Shown here: positions 52,187-59,733 of the stretch, in pieces
Position numbering within the stretch: position 1 is the first letter of the stretch
Layout: each line of letters starts with the position of its first letter
NCBI GenBank assembly: GCA_949878435.1
Contig: CATLAK010000010.1
Coordinates: forward strand, 34,135-98,134
Direction of reading: 5' to 3'
DNA from: an uncultured Lachnospiraceae bacterium
Lineage (GTDB): Bacteria > Bacillota > Clostridia > Lachnospirales > Lachnospiraceae
DNA: 64,000 nt
Made by a program: the position numbers and the translations under genes
The notes under the pieces: generated by a model
Database searches by the model: none
The model's input: the letters and a program-made list of their open reading frames with translations, nothing else
What the model was told of the DNA's origin: nothing

Positions 52187-52444
52187 TTATAGATTCTTTT
52201 TGAAAAAGTCTTCCATCTTTGCTGCCACAGTTCCCTCGTCTCCGCCTTCTACAGACACGGTCACGGTATCGCCCTGCTTCACACCCAGGCTCATCAGCGC
52301 CATGAGCTTTTTGGCATCGGCACTCTTGCCGTCCTTGGCAATCATGATGGATGCGTCATACAACTTTGCTTCTTTCACAAGCAGTCCTGCCGGTCTTGCA
52401 TGGATCCCTACGGGATCTGTAATGGTGTAATTGAATGATTTCAT
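52187..52444 (-). CDS. ptsH: Phosphocarrier HPr lacking the regulatory Ser46
   Basis: 85-aa HPr. The active His15 is in the standard DPVGIHARPAGLLV. When aligned without gaps to Bacillus HPr, the HPr-kinase site that reads KSIMGVMSLG reads KKLMALMSLG here, so position 46 is Lys rather than Ser, while the second Ser (52) is kept. The protein can thus carry PEP-derived phosphate but should not be phosphorylated by HprK at position 46 or act as a classic CcpA corepressor. Strong GGAGGG ribosome site and a promoter just upstream. Confidence 0.95.
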   Translation of the reverse strand: MKSFNYTITDPVGIHARPAGLLVKEAKLYDASIMIAKDGKSADAKKLMALMSLGVKQGDTVTVSVEGGDEGTVAAKMEDFFKKNL

Positions 52445-52490
52445 ATTGCTTCCCTCCGTTTTTATTCACATTTAAATGATATTATAGTTA

Positions 52491-52519
52491 ATTTTACCAA
52501 AACAATGCGGGATGTGCAA
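52491..52519 (-). promoter_or_regulatory. Promoter of ptsHI
   Basis: Minus strand TTGCAC (52514-52519), 17 bases, TAAAAT (52491-52496); a second TATAAT-like box lies a few bases downstream. The leader is about 40 bases. Confidence 0.5.
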
Positions 52520-52522
52520 TCA

Positions 52523-53392
52523 TTATTCTGACAATTTGTGGATAAATCGTTCTGAACTGGAACGGGTAAATCCCATACAAATTGCTCCCTTTGGGCAGGA
52601 CTCGGCGCATGCACCGCACCGGATACACTCTGGAGAATCAGGCTTCTTTACAGGATCCACTTCCATCTTACAGACCTTTGCACATTTTCCGCAGTTCACA
52701 CATTGATTCTTGTCTATCTCCAAATGATATAAACTGATTTTATTCATCAAACCGTAAATTGCCCCCAGCGGACACATGGTTCTGCAGAAAAAGCGGTAAA
52801 CCAGAACACAGCCACCCAGCGTAACAATCAACACAGCTGTTTTTAAGTAGAACAAAGAGCCTATGGTCTGCCTTAACTCCTGATGCGTAAGAAGCAGCGG
52901 GATTCCTCCCTCCAGCATCCCCGCCGGACAGATATACTGGCAAAAAGCCGGCTTCCCCATTCCCATGTAATTGGTCGCCGCCACCGGAAGAGTCAGCACA
53001 AATACAACGAGAATTACATACTTTATGTACAAGAAGCCTTTCTTTAACTTAAACTTAAGCGCAGGTATCTTGTGCATCAGCTCCTGCAGCAGCCCGAAAG
53101 GGCACAGCCACCCGCAGACAAATCTCCCAAGCAGTACACCTGCTGCCAGCAAAAAGCCAACCACATAAAAACTGAATTGGAAATTCATAGAGCCGCTCAC
53201 CGCCTGCAGTGCCCCGATGGGACAGGCAAGACTCGCCGCCGGGCAGGAATAGCAGTTTAAGCCCGGGTTACAGAACTGTTTCCATTTGCCTTCATAAATC
53301 TTCCCGCCTTTAAAATTCAGCAAATGCACGTTTGAATAGCCAAAGGCAATTACCTGGAATAATTTTCTCTTGACAGAAACCTTTAAACCCAT
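52523..53392 (-). CDS. NapH/NosR-type membrane polyferredoxin (4Fe-4S binding)
   Basis: The 289-aa protein has about five membrane helices with paired Cys motifs of the 4Fe-4S membrane family (FVCGWLCPFGLLQEL and FCRTMCPLGAIYG). An N-terminal Cys-rich loop (CNPGLNCYSCPAA) is present. Two C-terminal ferredoxin clusters follow (CVNCGKCAKVC and CIRCGACAESCPKGA). It would move electrons across or along the membrane. The TlpA-like and CXXC microprotein genes just upstream in the same operon suggest a thiol-redox relay. Confidence 0.9.
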   Translation of the reverse strand: MGLKVSVKRKLFQVIAFGYSNVHLLNFKGGKIYEGKWKQFCNPGLNCYSCPAASLACPIGALQAVSGSMNFQFSFYVVGFLLAAGVLLGRFVCGWLCPFGLLQELMHKIPALKFKLKKGFLYIKYVILVVFVLTLPVAATNYMGMGKPAFCQYICPAGMLEGGIPLLLTHQELRQTIGSLFYLKTAVLIVTLGGCVLVYRFFCRTMCPLGAIYGLMNKISLYHLEIDKNQCVNCGKCAKVCKMEVDPVKKPDSPECIRCGACAESCPKGAICMGFTRSSSERFIHKLSE

Positions 53393-53398
53393 TACGAC

Positions 53399-53545
53399 TC
53401 ACCCCAATCCAATACATTCCAGACATATGTTGACTGCCTTATTCAAAACCACGGCGATCTCTCCTCTTGCTGCTCCATACCAGATGAACGCACAGGCAAT
53501 TGCCAGGGTGATTCCGCTTACCAGCTTTTTCTTTTTACTGCCCAC
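53399..53545 (-). CDS. CD1871A-type CXXC motif microprotein
   Basis: A 48-aa protein starting at GTG, with GGAGG nine bases ahead; its start overlaps the TlpA stop by eleven bases. It reads MGSKKKKLVSGITLAIACAF, one membrane helix, then GAARGEIAVVLNKAVNICLECIGLG with C41-x-x-C44 near the C-terminus. It matches the small clostridial CD1871A family, which lies between TlpA-like and polyferredoxin genes. It is too short for most gene callers. Role: probably a membrane thiol partner for electrons between its neighbours (inference). Confidence 0.88.
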   Translation of the reverse strand: MGSKKKKLVSGITLAIACAFIWYGAARGEIAVVLNKAVNICLECIGLG

Positions 53546-54140
53546 TTAAATATTCCTCCACAAACTGTTTATAACCATCTACATAAGCGCCTACCACCGG
53601 TTCCCCCACAAGATTGCCCTCCTTATCTACAAACAGCGTAGTGGGTACCCCCACCACCCCCTGCAAAATATCTGCAAAATCAATGTTTGCAATAATCTGC
53701 GGAAAAGCGGCGCCTGCCCTTTCTGTGATCGTAACCGCCATATCATGATGCTCCTTGTCATCCTCTCCGGCAATATCGATGATAAGCCCTACCATCTGCA
53801 CATTATCCGGCATTTCCTCCGCCCACTCACCAAGCTCCGGCATCTCCTCTATACAAGGCGGACAAAAAGTCCCCCAGATATTCACCACGGTAAGATCCTT
53901 TTGGCTAAAAATATCCTCCGTGACGGTATTGCCCTCCAGATCCTTTGCCGTAAAGGAAGGCATCTGCCCCCATACATGAACATCACCTTCTGCTTCCACC
54001 GCTCCCTGCGCTTCCTCCGAAACCTCTGTGCTGCCTGCATCCAAAGAAACGCCGCTATTTTCCTCTCCACTTTCCTTTGCTGCCCCACATGCAGTCAGCA
54101 ATACAGTTAACAAAACCATACCTATTATTTTTTTATTCAT
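53535..54140 (-). CDS. TlpA-like thioredoxin-fold lipoprotein
   Basis: About 201 aa from the ATG at 54140, eight bases after GGAGG. Lipoprotein signal IIGMVLLTVLLTACG (anchor Cys at about 18) and an acidic linker rich in Glu and Ser. The thioredoxin domain follows with WGTFCPPCIEEMPEL (redox CxxC) and the cis-Pro region VVGVPTTLFVDKEG. It works on the outer face of the membrane as a disulfide reductant or oxidant. It is first of the three-gene TlpA / CXXC / polyferredoxin operon. Confidence 0.92.
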   Translation of the reverse strand: MNKKIIGMVLLTVLLTACGAAKESGEENSGVSLDAGSTEVSEEAQGAVEAEGDVHVWGQMPSFTAKDLEGNTVTEDIFSQKDLTVVNIWGTFCPPCIEEMPELGEWAEEMPDNVQMVGLIIDIAGEDDKEHHDMAVTITERAGAAFPQIIANIDFADILQGVVGVPTTLFVDKEGNLVGEPVVGAYVDGYKQFVEEYLSGQ

Positions 54141-54236
54141 GCTCATTACCTCCGTTCCAAATCTATCCGTCGTTCTCCTGCAATCCGCAGAAAAAACACT
54201 TTTACATTTTAACATATTCCTTTCCATTTTGTCATC

Positions 54237-54305
54237 CATAAACAGCCTCACGGAACGTGACAGTTCAGCCCGCAAGGGCGGCACAGCAGAGGCAACTTAT
54301 TGCAA
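54237..54305 (-). repeat. Dispersed hairpin element, copy e (diverged, longer)
   Basis: On the minus strand TTTTGCAATAAGTTGCC follows the GntR terminator, then a GC-rich foldback (GCCGCCCTTGCGGGC) and a second one (TCACGTTCCGTGA). It has the same position and the same link as copies b and c, but the body is extended. Confidence 0.45.
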
Positions 54306-54307
54306 AA

Positions 54308-54328
54308 GGGCAGACCCATTGTCTGCCC
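54308..54328 (-). terminator. Terminator of the SIS-GntR operon
   Basis: GGGCAGAC and GTCTGCCC pair around a 5-base loop and are followed by TTTTGC on the minus strand, twelve bases after the GntR stop. Confidence 0.85.
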
Positions 54329-54339
54329 TAAAAATAACC

Positions 54340-55056
54340 TTATTTTACTTCGATTTCCGATTCAAACTGCAGCGTCTTATTTTTAAAGATACAGACCGTA
54401 TATTCAACCGGTGTCTCCCTATGATTCATAATCCGGCGCACCCTGATGCAGGGATCGAAATCCAATATCTCAAGCGCCTTCTTTTCTTCCTCTGTAGGGA
54501 TGCATGCCGTAAACCGCTCTGAACCTTTCAGATCTTCAATCCCGCATTCCTTAAAAAAATTGTACAATCCCGATTTCTCAACTTTTAAAAGATCAAAATG
54601 CGGAAAAAGCTTTTGGGGAATGTAAGTTTTCTCTATGAGTGCCGGATTTCCATCCAGATACCTTAAGCGGTTCAAATAAATAACGCTCTCGCCGGCTCCC
54701 AGCAGGAGCCTCTTTTTAACCTTATCCGTGGGCTCCATGATTTCCTGGTAGCACAGTATCTTGGTTGACGGATGAAATCCCTGCTCCTTCGCCATAGTGC
54801 TAAAGCTGCCGAAGGTGGTGACGTTCATCTTCACCTTAGGTTCTGCGATAAAGGTGCCTTTTCCGTGGAGTTTGACGAGTACGCCTGCATTCACCAGTTC
54901 CTGAATCGCCTGGCGCACAGTTGCCCTGCTCACCCCATATTTCCTGCTGATCTCAGGTTCTGTTATAATCTGATCCCCTGGAAGCAGCTTCTCGTCCGAA
55001 ATGTACTTTACAAGTTCCTCGATCAGCTGTTGGTATAGCGGTATCTTTCCCAACAT
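54340..55056 (-). CDS. GntR/HutC-family repressor (UTRA domain)
   Basis: The 238-aa protein begins MLGKIPLYQQLIEELVKYIS with the winged helix EPEISRKYGVSRATVRQAIQ and then a UTRA ligand domain (VIYLNRLRYLDGNPALIEKT and CIRVRRIMNHRETPVEYTVC). UTRA regulators sense sugar phosphates. It lies 20 bases after the SIS gene in the same operon and likely binds the GGACGTCATGA sites in the divergent control region at 56231-56372, controlling both the SIS gene and the PTS genes. Confidence 0.93.
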   Translation of the reverse strand: MLGKIPLYQQLIEELVKYISDEKLLPGDQIITEPEISRKYGVSRATVRQAIQELVNAGVLVKLHGKGTFIAEPKVKMNVTTFGSFSTMAKEQGFHPSTKILCYQEIMEPTDKVKKRLLLGAGESVIYLNRLRYLDGNPALIEKTYIPQKLFPHFDLLKVEKSGLYNFFKECGIEDLKGSERFTACIPTEEEKKALEILDFDPCIRVRRIMNHRETPVEYTVCIFKNKTLQFESEIEVK

Positions 55057-55076
55057 AGTTTCTCCCCAGATTTTTC

Positions 55077-56210
55077 CTACTGTTCAAATTCACAGTTCAA
55101 TCTTCGAATATAATCTTTCGCATATTTATCTGATTTGGAGGAAACCACCGTATTAAATTCCTTCAACAGCGGGTGCTGCTCCAGACAATCCAAATATACA
55201 GTAATAGTATATACTATCATTTGGAAAAATGGCAAGCAGTAAATTGAAGACACCGACTGTTCTGCAGTTGTTTCCACCGTCAGGACATTTTGATCCTGTT
55301 TAAGACCGCCAAAGCAGGTGAGCATATACGCCCTGTCCGTCACCTTGCGGGTAGCGCGGTAAATGTCCCTCACTCTCTTTGAAGTCCCCGCGTCCGTGTC
55401 GAGGAAGAACACCGTATGCTCCGGCGCCAGCTGCAGATTATATCCATGAATATACTCCTCCGTCTCCAAGGGAACGGCAAGAATCTTCATAAGTTCACTT
55501 GCTTTCAATGCCCCCTCGCACACAGCGCCGTATGCACCCCCTGCTGCACACAAAAAGGTCTTCTGCAAAGAACTTAATTCCTTAATATGGGCATGAATAA
55601 AATCGGGCACGGCGGCAAGCACCTTTTCATACGCGGCAAATGCCTCCTTAAGCTGCTGCTTTTCTGCATCATACTTTTCTTCTGGTAAATATCCCGTCCT
55701 TTTTCCTGCTTCTAAGGCAAACAGCATAAAGAACAGCGCAAGCAGCGTCACTCCCTTTGTCACATAAGGCTCCTTTTCCTCCACAACGCCATAATCGATC
55801 TCAACGTCAGCATAATCCTTAAAGTCATTTTCAAGGTTTGCAGTGATTCCGACTGCTGGCTTTCCCAACTCTTTTAACTTCTTAAGCGCATCGATGCTGT
55901 TGGTGCTGACGCCGCTTTGAGATACCACCACCACAAAATCATCTTTGACCAATTCATAATTATAGTGGGTGAAGGTAAAAGGCGGCATCAGCTCCACCGA
56001 AGCACCCATGTATCTTCTCATGAAATCTATCGCCGCTTCTGTACCGTTTCCGCTTGATCCGGAAGCCACGATACAGACAGATGTATAGTTTCCTTCTATA
56101 TACATGTCCACCATGGGCTTCGTCAGTTCATAAGAATTTTCAATATTTTTTAATGCCTGTGCCGGTGCTTCCTGCACATATTCATCCATTAATAATTTCT
56201 TTTCTGCCAT
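55077..56210 (-). CDS. SIS-domain sugar-phosphate isomerase/deglycase
   Basis: The 377-aa protein has two SIS halves: residues about 40-190 (SVCIVASGSSGNGTEAAIDF, DFVVVVSQSGVSTNSIDAL) and about 205-350 (TFLCAAGGAYGAVCEGALKA, LKASELMKILAVPLETEEYIHG). The E-x-x-H-G motif near the end of the second half is typical of glucosamine-6-phosphate synthase-like isomerases and of FrlB/GfrF deglycases for fructoselysine- or glucoselysine-6-phosphate. The adjacent mannose-family PTS suggests its substrate enters phosphorylated. Amino-sugar or Amadori compound are the two best guesses. Confidence 0.88.
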   Translation of the reverse strand: MAEKKLLMDEYVQEAPAQALKNIENSYELTKPMVDMYIEGNYTSVCIVASGSSGNGTEAAIDFMRRYMGASVELMPPFTFTHYNYELVKDDFVVVVSQSGVSTNSIDALKKLKELGKPAVGITANLENDFKDYADVEIDYGVVEEKEPYVTKGVTLLALFFMLFALEAGKRTGYLPEEKYDAEKQQLKEAFAAYEKVLAAVPDFIHAHIKELSSLQKTFLCAAGGAYGAVCEGALKASELMKILAVPLETEEYIHGYNLQLAPEHTVFFLDTDAGTSKRVRDIYRATRKVTDRAYMLTCFGGLKQDQNVLTVETTAEQSVSSIYCLPFFQMIVYTITVYLDCLEQHPLLKEFNTVVSSKSDKYAKDYIRRLNCEFEQ

Positions 56211-56230
56211 AGTTATGCTCCTTTTATTTG

Positions 56231-56246
56231 ATCAGGACGTCATGAT
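56231..56246. promoter_or_regulatory. GntR-type operator 1 (SIS side)
   Basis: ATCAGGACGTCATGAT, a near-perfect dyad centred on GACGTC, just downstream of the predicted start of the SIS-GntR transcript. A second copy of GGACGTCATGA is at 56361. Confidence 0.65.
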
Positions 56247-56252
56247 GTTTAA

Positions 56253-56281
56253 ATCATACAATGCATGCATGATTTTGTCAA
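56253..56281 (-). promoter_or_regulatory. Promoter of the SIS-GntR operon
   Basis: Minus strand consensus TTGACA (56276-56281), 17 bases, TATGAT (56253-56258). A 23-bp dyad AATCAT...ATGATT (56252-56274) overlaps it and could be another regulator site. Confidence 0.8.
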
Positions 56282-56316
56282 TATGTACAATATAAATTTA
56301 TTTTTCTAATTATTTA

Positions 56317-56345
56317 TTGACACTTTGCTTGTTGTGTGATATTTT
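56317..56345 (+). promoter_or_regulatory. Promoter of the PTS IIB-IIC genes
   Basis: Consensus TTGACA (56317-56322), 17 bases, TATTTT (56340-56345), followed by operator 2 at 56361. Confidence 0.75.
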
Positions 56346-56360
56346 CTTTTTAAGAGATAC

Positions 56361-56372
56361 GGACGTCATGAC
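56361..56372. promoter_or_regulatory. GntR-type operator 2 (PTS side)
   Basis: GGACGTCATGAC repeats the core of operator 1 about 130 bases away, placed just after the PTS transcription start. The matching position on both sides of the divergent region supports control of both transcripts by one repressor. Confidence 0.6.
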
Positions 56373-56397
56373 TAATTGAAGGAGGGTTACTATCAAC

Positions 56398-56877
56398 ATG
56401 GGAAATGTACCTAACATTGTTTTAACAAGAGTGGACAACCGCCTGATCCACGGTCAGGTTGCCACGAACTGGCTGAAAACATATAATGCGAACCTTTGTA
56501 TCGTTGCGGATGACGGGGTTGCAGAAGATTCCATGCAGCAGACTTTATTAAAACTGGCCGCCGGAAATATGCAGATCAGATTCTTCACCATACAAAAAAC
56601 CATCGACATTATTTATAAAGCAAGTCCTTCACAAAAAATTGCGATTATCTGCCGCACCCCCATTCAAGTGGCAAAGCTGGTTGCCGGAAATGTTCCAATC
56701 ACAACCGTCAATATCGGCAATATGCATGATGAAGAGGGAAAGAAAAAGCTGCAAAGAACCGTATATGCAGATGCAGAAGAAATTGCAGCAATGAAAGAAC
56801 TTATTGACAAAGACGTGACCGTAGAGTATAGAATGCTCCCCAAGGATCATTCTATAGATATGGCATCGCTTCTATAA
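56398..56877 (+). CDS. PTS system mannose/fructose/sorbose-family IIB component
   Basis: The 159-aa protein has the phospho-accepting His18 in VDNRLIHGQVATNWLKTYNA. The remaining family pattern (IVADDGVAEDSMQQTLLKLA and ITTVNIGNMH) is clear. It receives phosphate from a IIA protein and phosphorylates the incoming sugar. GGAGGG precedes the ATG. The IIA and IID genes that should accompany it are missing in this window. Confidence 0.94.
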   Translation: MGNVPNIVLTRVDNRLIHGQVATNWLKTYNANLCIVADDGVAEDSMQQTLLKLAAGNMQIRFFTIQKTIDIIYKASPSQKIAIICRTPIQVAKLVAGNVPITTVNIGNMHDEEGKKKLQRTVYADAEEIAAMKELIDKDVTVEYRMLPKDHSIDMASLL

Positions 56878-56897
56878 CACCAGGAGGGAGTAAACAA

Positions 56898-57350
56898 ATG
56901 TCATTTGCACAAATTATTATTATCACAATCATCACCGGACTGGTCGGAATCGACTGTTATATGGAAGTATTCCAGACCTATCGTCCTCTTATCTTAGGAA
57001 CTATCATCGGTCTTGTCATGGGTGATATCAAGACCGGTCTGATCATCGGCGCCACATTTGAAATGATGTGGATGGGGCTTATGCCAATCGGCGGCGCTGT
57101 GCCCCCCAACATGGTAATCGGCACTGTAATCGGCGTCGTTTTTGGTATCGCCAGCGGAAAAGGCGCTGACGTTGCCATCGGCTTCGGCGTTCCCTTTGCC
57201 GTACTAATGCAGGGAATCGTCATCCTGATGTACACCGGATTTTCCTACTTTAACACTTCTGCCACCAAATATATCCAGCACTGCATATTATCTAAAAAAT
57301 TGAATAAAAAACAATACATATACATGAATTGGATAATAGACATAAAATAA
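56898..57350 (+). pseudogene. PTS IIC (mannose family), truncated by foreign sequence
   Basis: It begins normally: AGGAGG, then MSFAQIIIITIITGLVGIDC and the IIC signatures IGATFEMMWMGLMPIGGAVP. Family members have about 260 residues, but here homology stops near residue 125 (TGFSYFNTSATKYI, about base 57270). After that an unrelated basic tail runs to a stop at 57350. The convergent TraX-like gene overlaps this tail. The rest of IIC, IID and IIA were probably lost when a DNA block was inserted or recombined here. The transporter is almost surely dead. Confidence 0.85.
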
Positions 57351-58127
57351 ATATTTCAAATTTTTACCCTTTTCTCCATTGTATAAAAGCATAAATGGAA
57401 TTGCTAAACACATACACCATTGCATACTGACAAATAAAGAAAAAACATTGAAAAATACAGGCCTGAACCATCCAAGCTGCATAGTAAAAAAGCAGGAACC
57501 TGGTACTACCCAGCAAGCCAATGACAAAACTGCAAATACAGCGCAATTTATCATTTTGTTGTTGATAAAGTACCATGCAACACCAAGTAACACAAATAAA
57601 ATAGAATAATCCACATTACATGGCGAAGGGAAAAATAATGATATAAAATACCATGCTGTACTATAACCCTGTTCTAGCAAAATGACGTTAAGCGCAAAAA
57701 ATGTAAAGGGGATAACCAAACCGCAGACTCCAATACAAACCGATTTTATATGTCTCCAGTTATTGCAAATGTACTCTATGCTGAAAACAAATAGTGCCGT
57801 ATAAAAAAATGTAGGCAAAGTATTTCCGAACTCAAACGCACCTGTTGCTTTTGATAGGATTCTGTTTATCATCTCAATCACTATACCTGCTATATACAGC
57901 CGCAGTATATACTTTGGTTTGCTACGAGTATAACGTAACCCTTCCACTACCATAAACAAAAACAATGGAGCCGCAATCCGGCCAACTACCCTTAACCCAT
58001 CATTAATTTCTCGACTGAATGTAAATGTCTGATAGGCGCCAATATGATCTAGTGTCATGGTTATTAGAGCAATTATTTTAATTTGAAAAGCGTTAAACCG
58101 AACTATATGTTTTGAAAAGTTATCCAT
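57288..58127 (-). CDS. TraX-family membrane protein
   Basis: About 279 aa with eight or more helices. The TraX domain starts FNAFQIKIIALITMTLDHIG, followed by VVGRIAAPLFLFMVVEGLRYT, the hallmark of this acyltransferase-like family first seen in pilin acetylation. I prefer the ATG at 58127, preceded by GGAAGGAG; another at 58163 also has a site (GAGAGAGG). It is AT-rich, lies tail-to-tail across the broken IIC gene and probably came with the foreign block. Confidence 0.88.
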   Translation of the reverse strand: MDNFSKHIVRFNAFQIKIIALITMTLDHIGAYQTFTFSREINDGLRVVGRIAAPLFLFMVVEGLRYTRSKPKYILRLYIAGIVIEMINRILSKATGAFEFGNTLPTFFYTALFVFSIEYICNNWRHIKSVCIGVCGLVIPFTFFALNVILLEQGYSTAWYFISLFFPSPCNVDYSILFVLLGVAWYFINNKMINCAVFAVLSLACWVVPGSCFFTMQLGWFRPVFFNVFSLFVSMQWCMCLAIPFMLLYNGEKGKNLKYLFYVYYPIHVYVLFFIQFFR

Positions 58128-58182
58128 CCAACTCCTTCCTGTAGTTCCCCCACCATTATCCATTTCAATCACCTCTCTCTGT

Positions 58183-58205
58183 TTTGCCGGAACGCCGGGG
58201 ATGCC
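58183..58205. repeat. GC-rich intergenic motif, copy 1
   Basis: TGCCGGAACGCCGGGGATGC then CGCCC. It shares TGCCGGAACGCCGG with copy 2 at 59056. The CCGG-AACG-CCGG core is a short foldback. It lies between the TraX-like and small membrane protein genes. Confidence 0.4.
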
Positions 58206-58236
58206 GCCCTGTCCGTCCTCTGTGCCATATCGGTGA

Positions 58237-58476
58237 TTATGCGTCTGCAGGCTTTATCTTTTTCCGAATAATTAACTTTGCAATAACCACCACTGCCAAA
58301 AGAATAAGCATAACTATACCATATACGAAAATGCTGGTATACCACGGTGCTGATTGCATGGCATATAAGCCGGGATGTGTCTTATACTCCCAAAACACAT
58401 AAATTCCATGACCAATAGAAACTCCGATAAACGATCCAGCAACTATATTTAAAATATAATTCAGCTTTTTTAACAC
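58237..58476 (-). CDS. Small two-helix membrane protein, unknown
   Basis: 79 aa starting at GTG 58476 (MLKKLNYILNIVAGSFIGVS), eight bases after GGAGG. Two membrane helices flank an aromatic loop (HGIYVFWEYKTHPGLYAMQ), and the tail is basic (IIRKKIKPADA). It is of a type common in gut Firmicutes but not characterised, as far as I know. An earlier in-frame start would run into the PEBP gene and has a weaker site. Confidence 0.7.
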   Translation of the reverse strand: MLKKLNYILNIVAGSFIGVSIGHGIYVFWEYKTHPGLYAMQSAPWYTSIFVYGIVMLILLAVVVIAKLIIRKKIKPADA

Positions 58477-58519
58477 TGAAAACACCTCCATTTTCATCAC
58501 ACGAAAACAATCGGGGTCT

Positions 58520-58987
58520 CTATTCAAACTCACCAACAATACTACCTTTTTGGATGATATGTCTTTCAGCCTTTTTCAGAAAATATCTTTTCATAGAGTT
58601 GGCGCTTATATTTATTTCACAATCCAAAGAATAGACTGTAAAGCGGTAAGTATGCTTTTTCCCTTTCGGCGGCTTCGGCCCCGCATAACGGTGAAATCCA
58701 TATCCTATCCCCTGGCGGGCATTCCCCAGCATTGGCACTGTCTTGCCAGCAGGGATATTTTTCTTTATTCTGTCAGCGGCAGGAATGTTCCATATAACCC
58801 AATGCGTAAAATCCTTAATTGGATGTGATAAATCTTCCAATGTAACAGCGAGGGTTTTCGCATTCGGTGACAGGTTCTTAATTATAAATTCCGGCGATAT
58901 GTCCTGCCCACGCCCGGTATATTCGATGGGAAATTTGCTTCCGCCATCCATGCCAATGCACTCAAATTCCAAAACAGTATTATTCAT
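58520..58987 (-). CDS. YbhB/YbcL-family (PEBP-like) protein
   Basis: About 155 aa. The start at 58987 (MNNTVLEFECIGMDGGSKF) has GGAGGG ahead. Family signatures: YTGRGQDISPEFIIKNL, LAVTLEDLSHPIKDFTHWVI (ligand pocket DxxHP) and the GIGYGFHRYAGPKPPKGKKH segment. PEBP-like bacterial proteins bind anionic ligands; function here unknown. It lies in the block next to the truncated PTS gene. Confidence 0.92.
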   Translation of the reverse strand: MNNTVLEFECIGMDGGSKFPIEYTGRGQDISPEFIIKNLSPNAKTLAVTLEDLSHPIKDFTHWVIWNIPAADRIKKNIPAGKTVPMLGNARQGIGYGFHRYAGPKPPKGKKHTYRFTVYSLDCEINISANSMKRYFLKKAERHIIQKGSIVGEFE

Positions 58988-59055
58988 AATCCCTCCAAGT
59001 TTGAGCAATTTATTTCTGCATTCCCGACAACCGCTGCTCCCCGATTCCCCAATCT

Positions 59056-59082
59056 GCCGGAACGCCGGAGAAGCCCACCCTG
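59056..59082. repeat. GC-rich intergenic motif, copy 2
   Basis: TGCCGGAACGCCGGAGAAGC then CCACCCT; see copy 1 at 58183. Copies 3 and 4 (61566, 62823) share the second half, a GGAG..GCCCA..C pattern. Confidence 0.4.
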
Positions 59083-59127
59083 CCTTGTCAGACTGTGGCT
59101 TATCGGGGATATGAGTTTTATTTCCTT

Positions 59128-59733
59128 CTATGCTTTTGCGTCAAAGCTATTCTGCGGATTTTCCACCCCCACCGCTTCTTCACCCGCCAGCGGTATGCCC
59201 CTCTTGGCATTTCCCCATGCCTCGTTATATATCATGCACATTTCCGTCTGCCTGGCAGCCTCCGCATTGGTGGTGTACATCGTCCACCCATTATTGGAAT
59301 AAGTCGCCACCATCTCCCCGTTCTTATCATAAAACTCTATGTAATCGCTGTTTCCTGATGGCAGTTTCTGATATTTCACTTTCCCTTCCAGCAGCGTTGC
59401 CACAAAATCTATAGGCTTAAGCACATTCTGCCTGTTCTTTGAAACAGCTTTCAGCCCGGAAGTGATGATCCCTTTTCTGTCCGGGGACACTTCCGATGTG
59501 TAACTTTTCATCAGCCTGTTAAACCCTTCGGATTTGTTCTGGAACTGCCCTTTTGCGAAATCCTCATATGCCTGCTCCCTGATCTGCTTCCGATATTCCT
59601 CATCGCTGATGCCACTTTTCTTCTTGGAAAAAACATATTTATCATTAAAGTCGGGCAGATGGATACCGCCTATGCTTCCTGTTCCTAGAAAATATCTGTT
59701 CTGCAATGAAACATTGGACGAATTGACCTGCAT
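59128..59733 (-). CDS. Unknown 201-aa protein, last gene of the kinase-linked cluster
   Basis: I do not recognise it. It begins MQVNSSNVSLQNRYFLGTGS, with no signal peptide or membrane helix, then a Lys/Glu-rich middle (YRKQIREQAYEDFAKGQF). The second half has a beta-rich segment (SDYIEFYDKNGEMVATYSNN, then GWTMYTTNAEA) and a helix ending near QTEMCMIYNEAWGNAKRG. The ATG overlaps the previous stop (TAATG), so the two are coupled. The short polar N-terminus is like those of flagellar-type export substrates, but that is only a resemblance. Confidence 0.7.
   Translation of the reverse strand: MQVNSSNVSLQNRYFLGTGSIGGIHLPDFNDKYVFSKKKSGISDEEYRKQIREQAYEDFAKGQFQNKSEGFNRLMKSYTSEVSPDRKGIITSGLKAVSKNRQNVLKPIDFVATLLEGKVKYQKLPSGNSDYIEFYDKNGEMVATYSNNGWTMYTTNAEAARQTEMCMIYNEAWGNAKRGIPLAGEEAVGVENPQNSFDAKA

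Noticed and set aside
3218..54305. CRISPR array made of the dispersed repeats
   Set aside because: The copies are many kilobases apart, not regularly spaced, and no cas genes are present.
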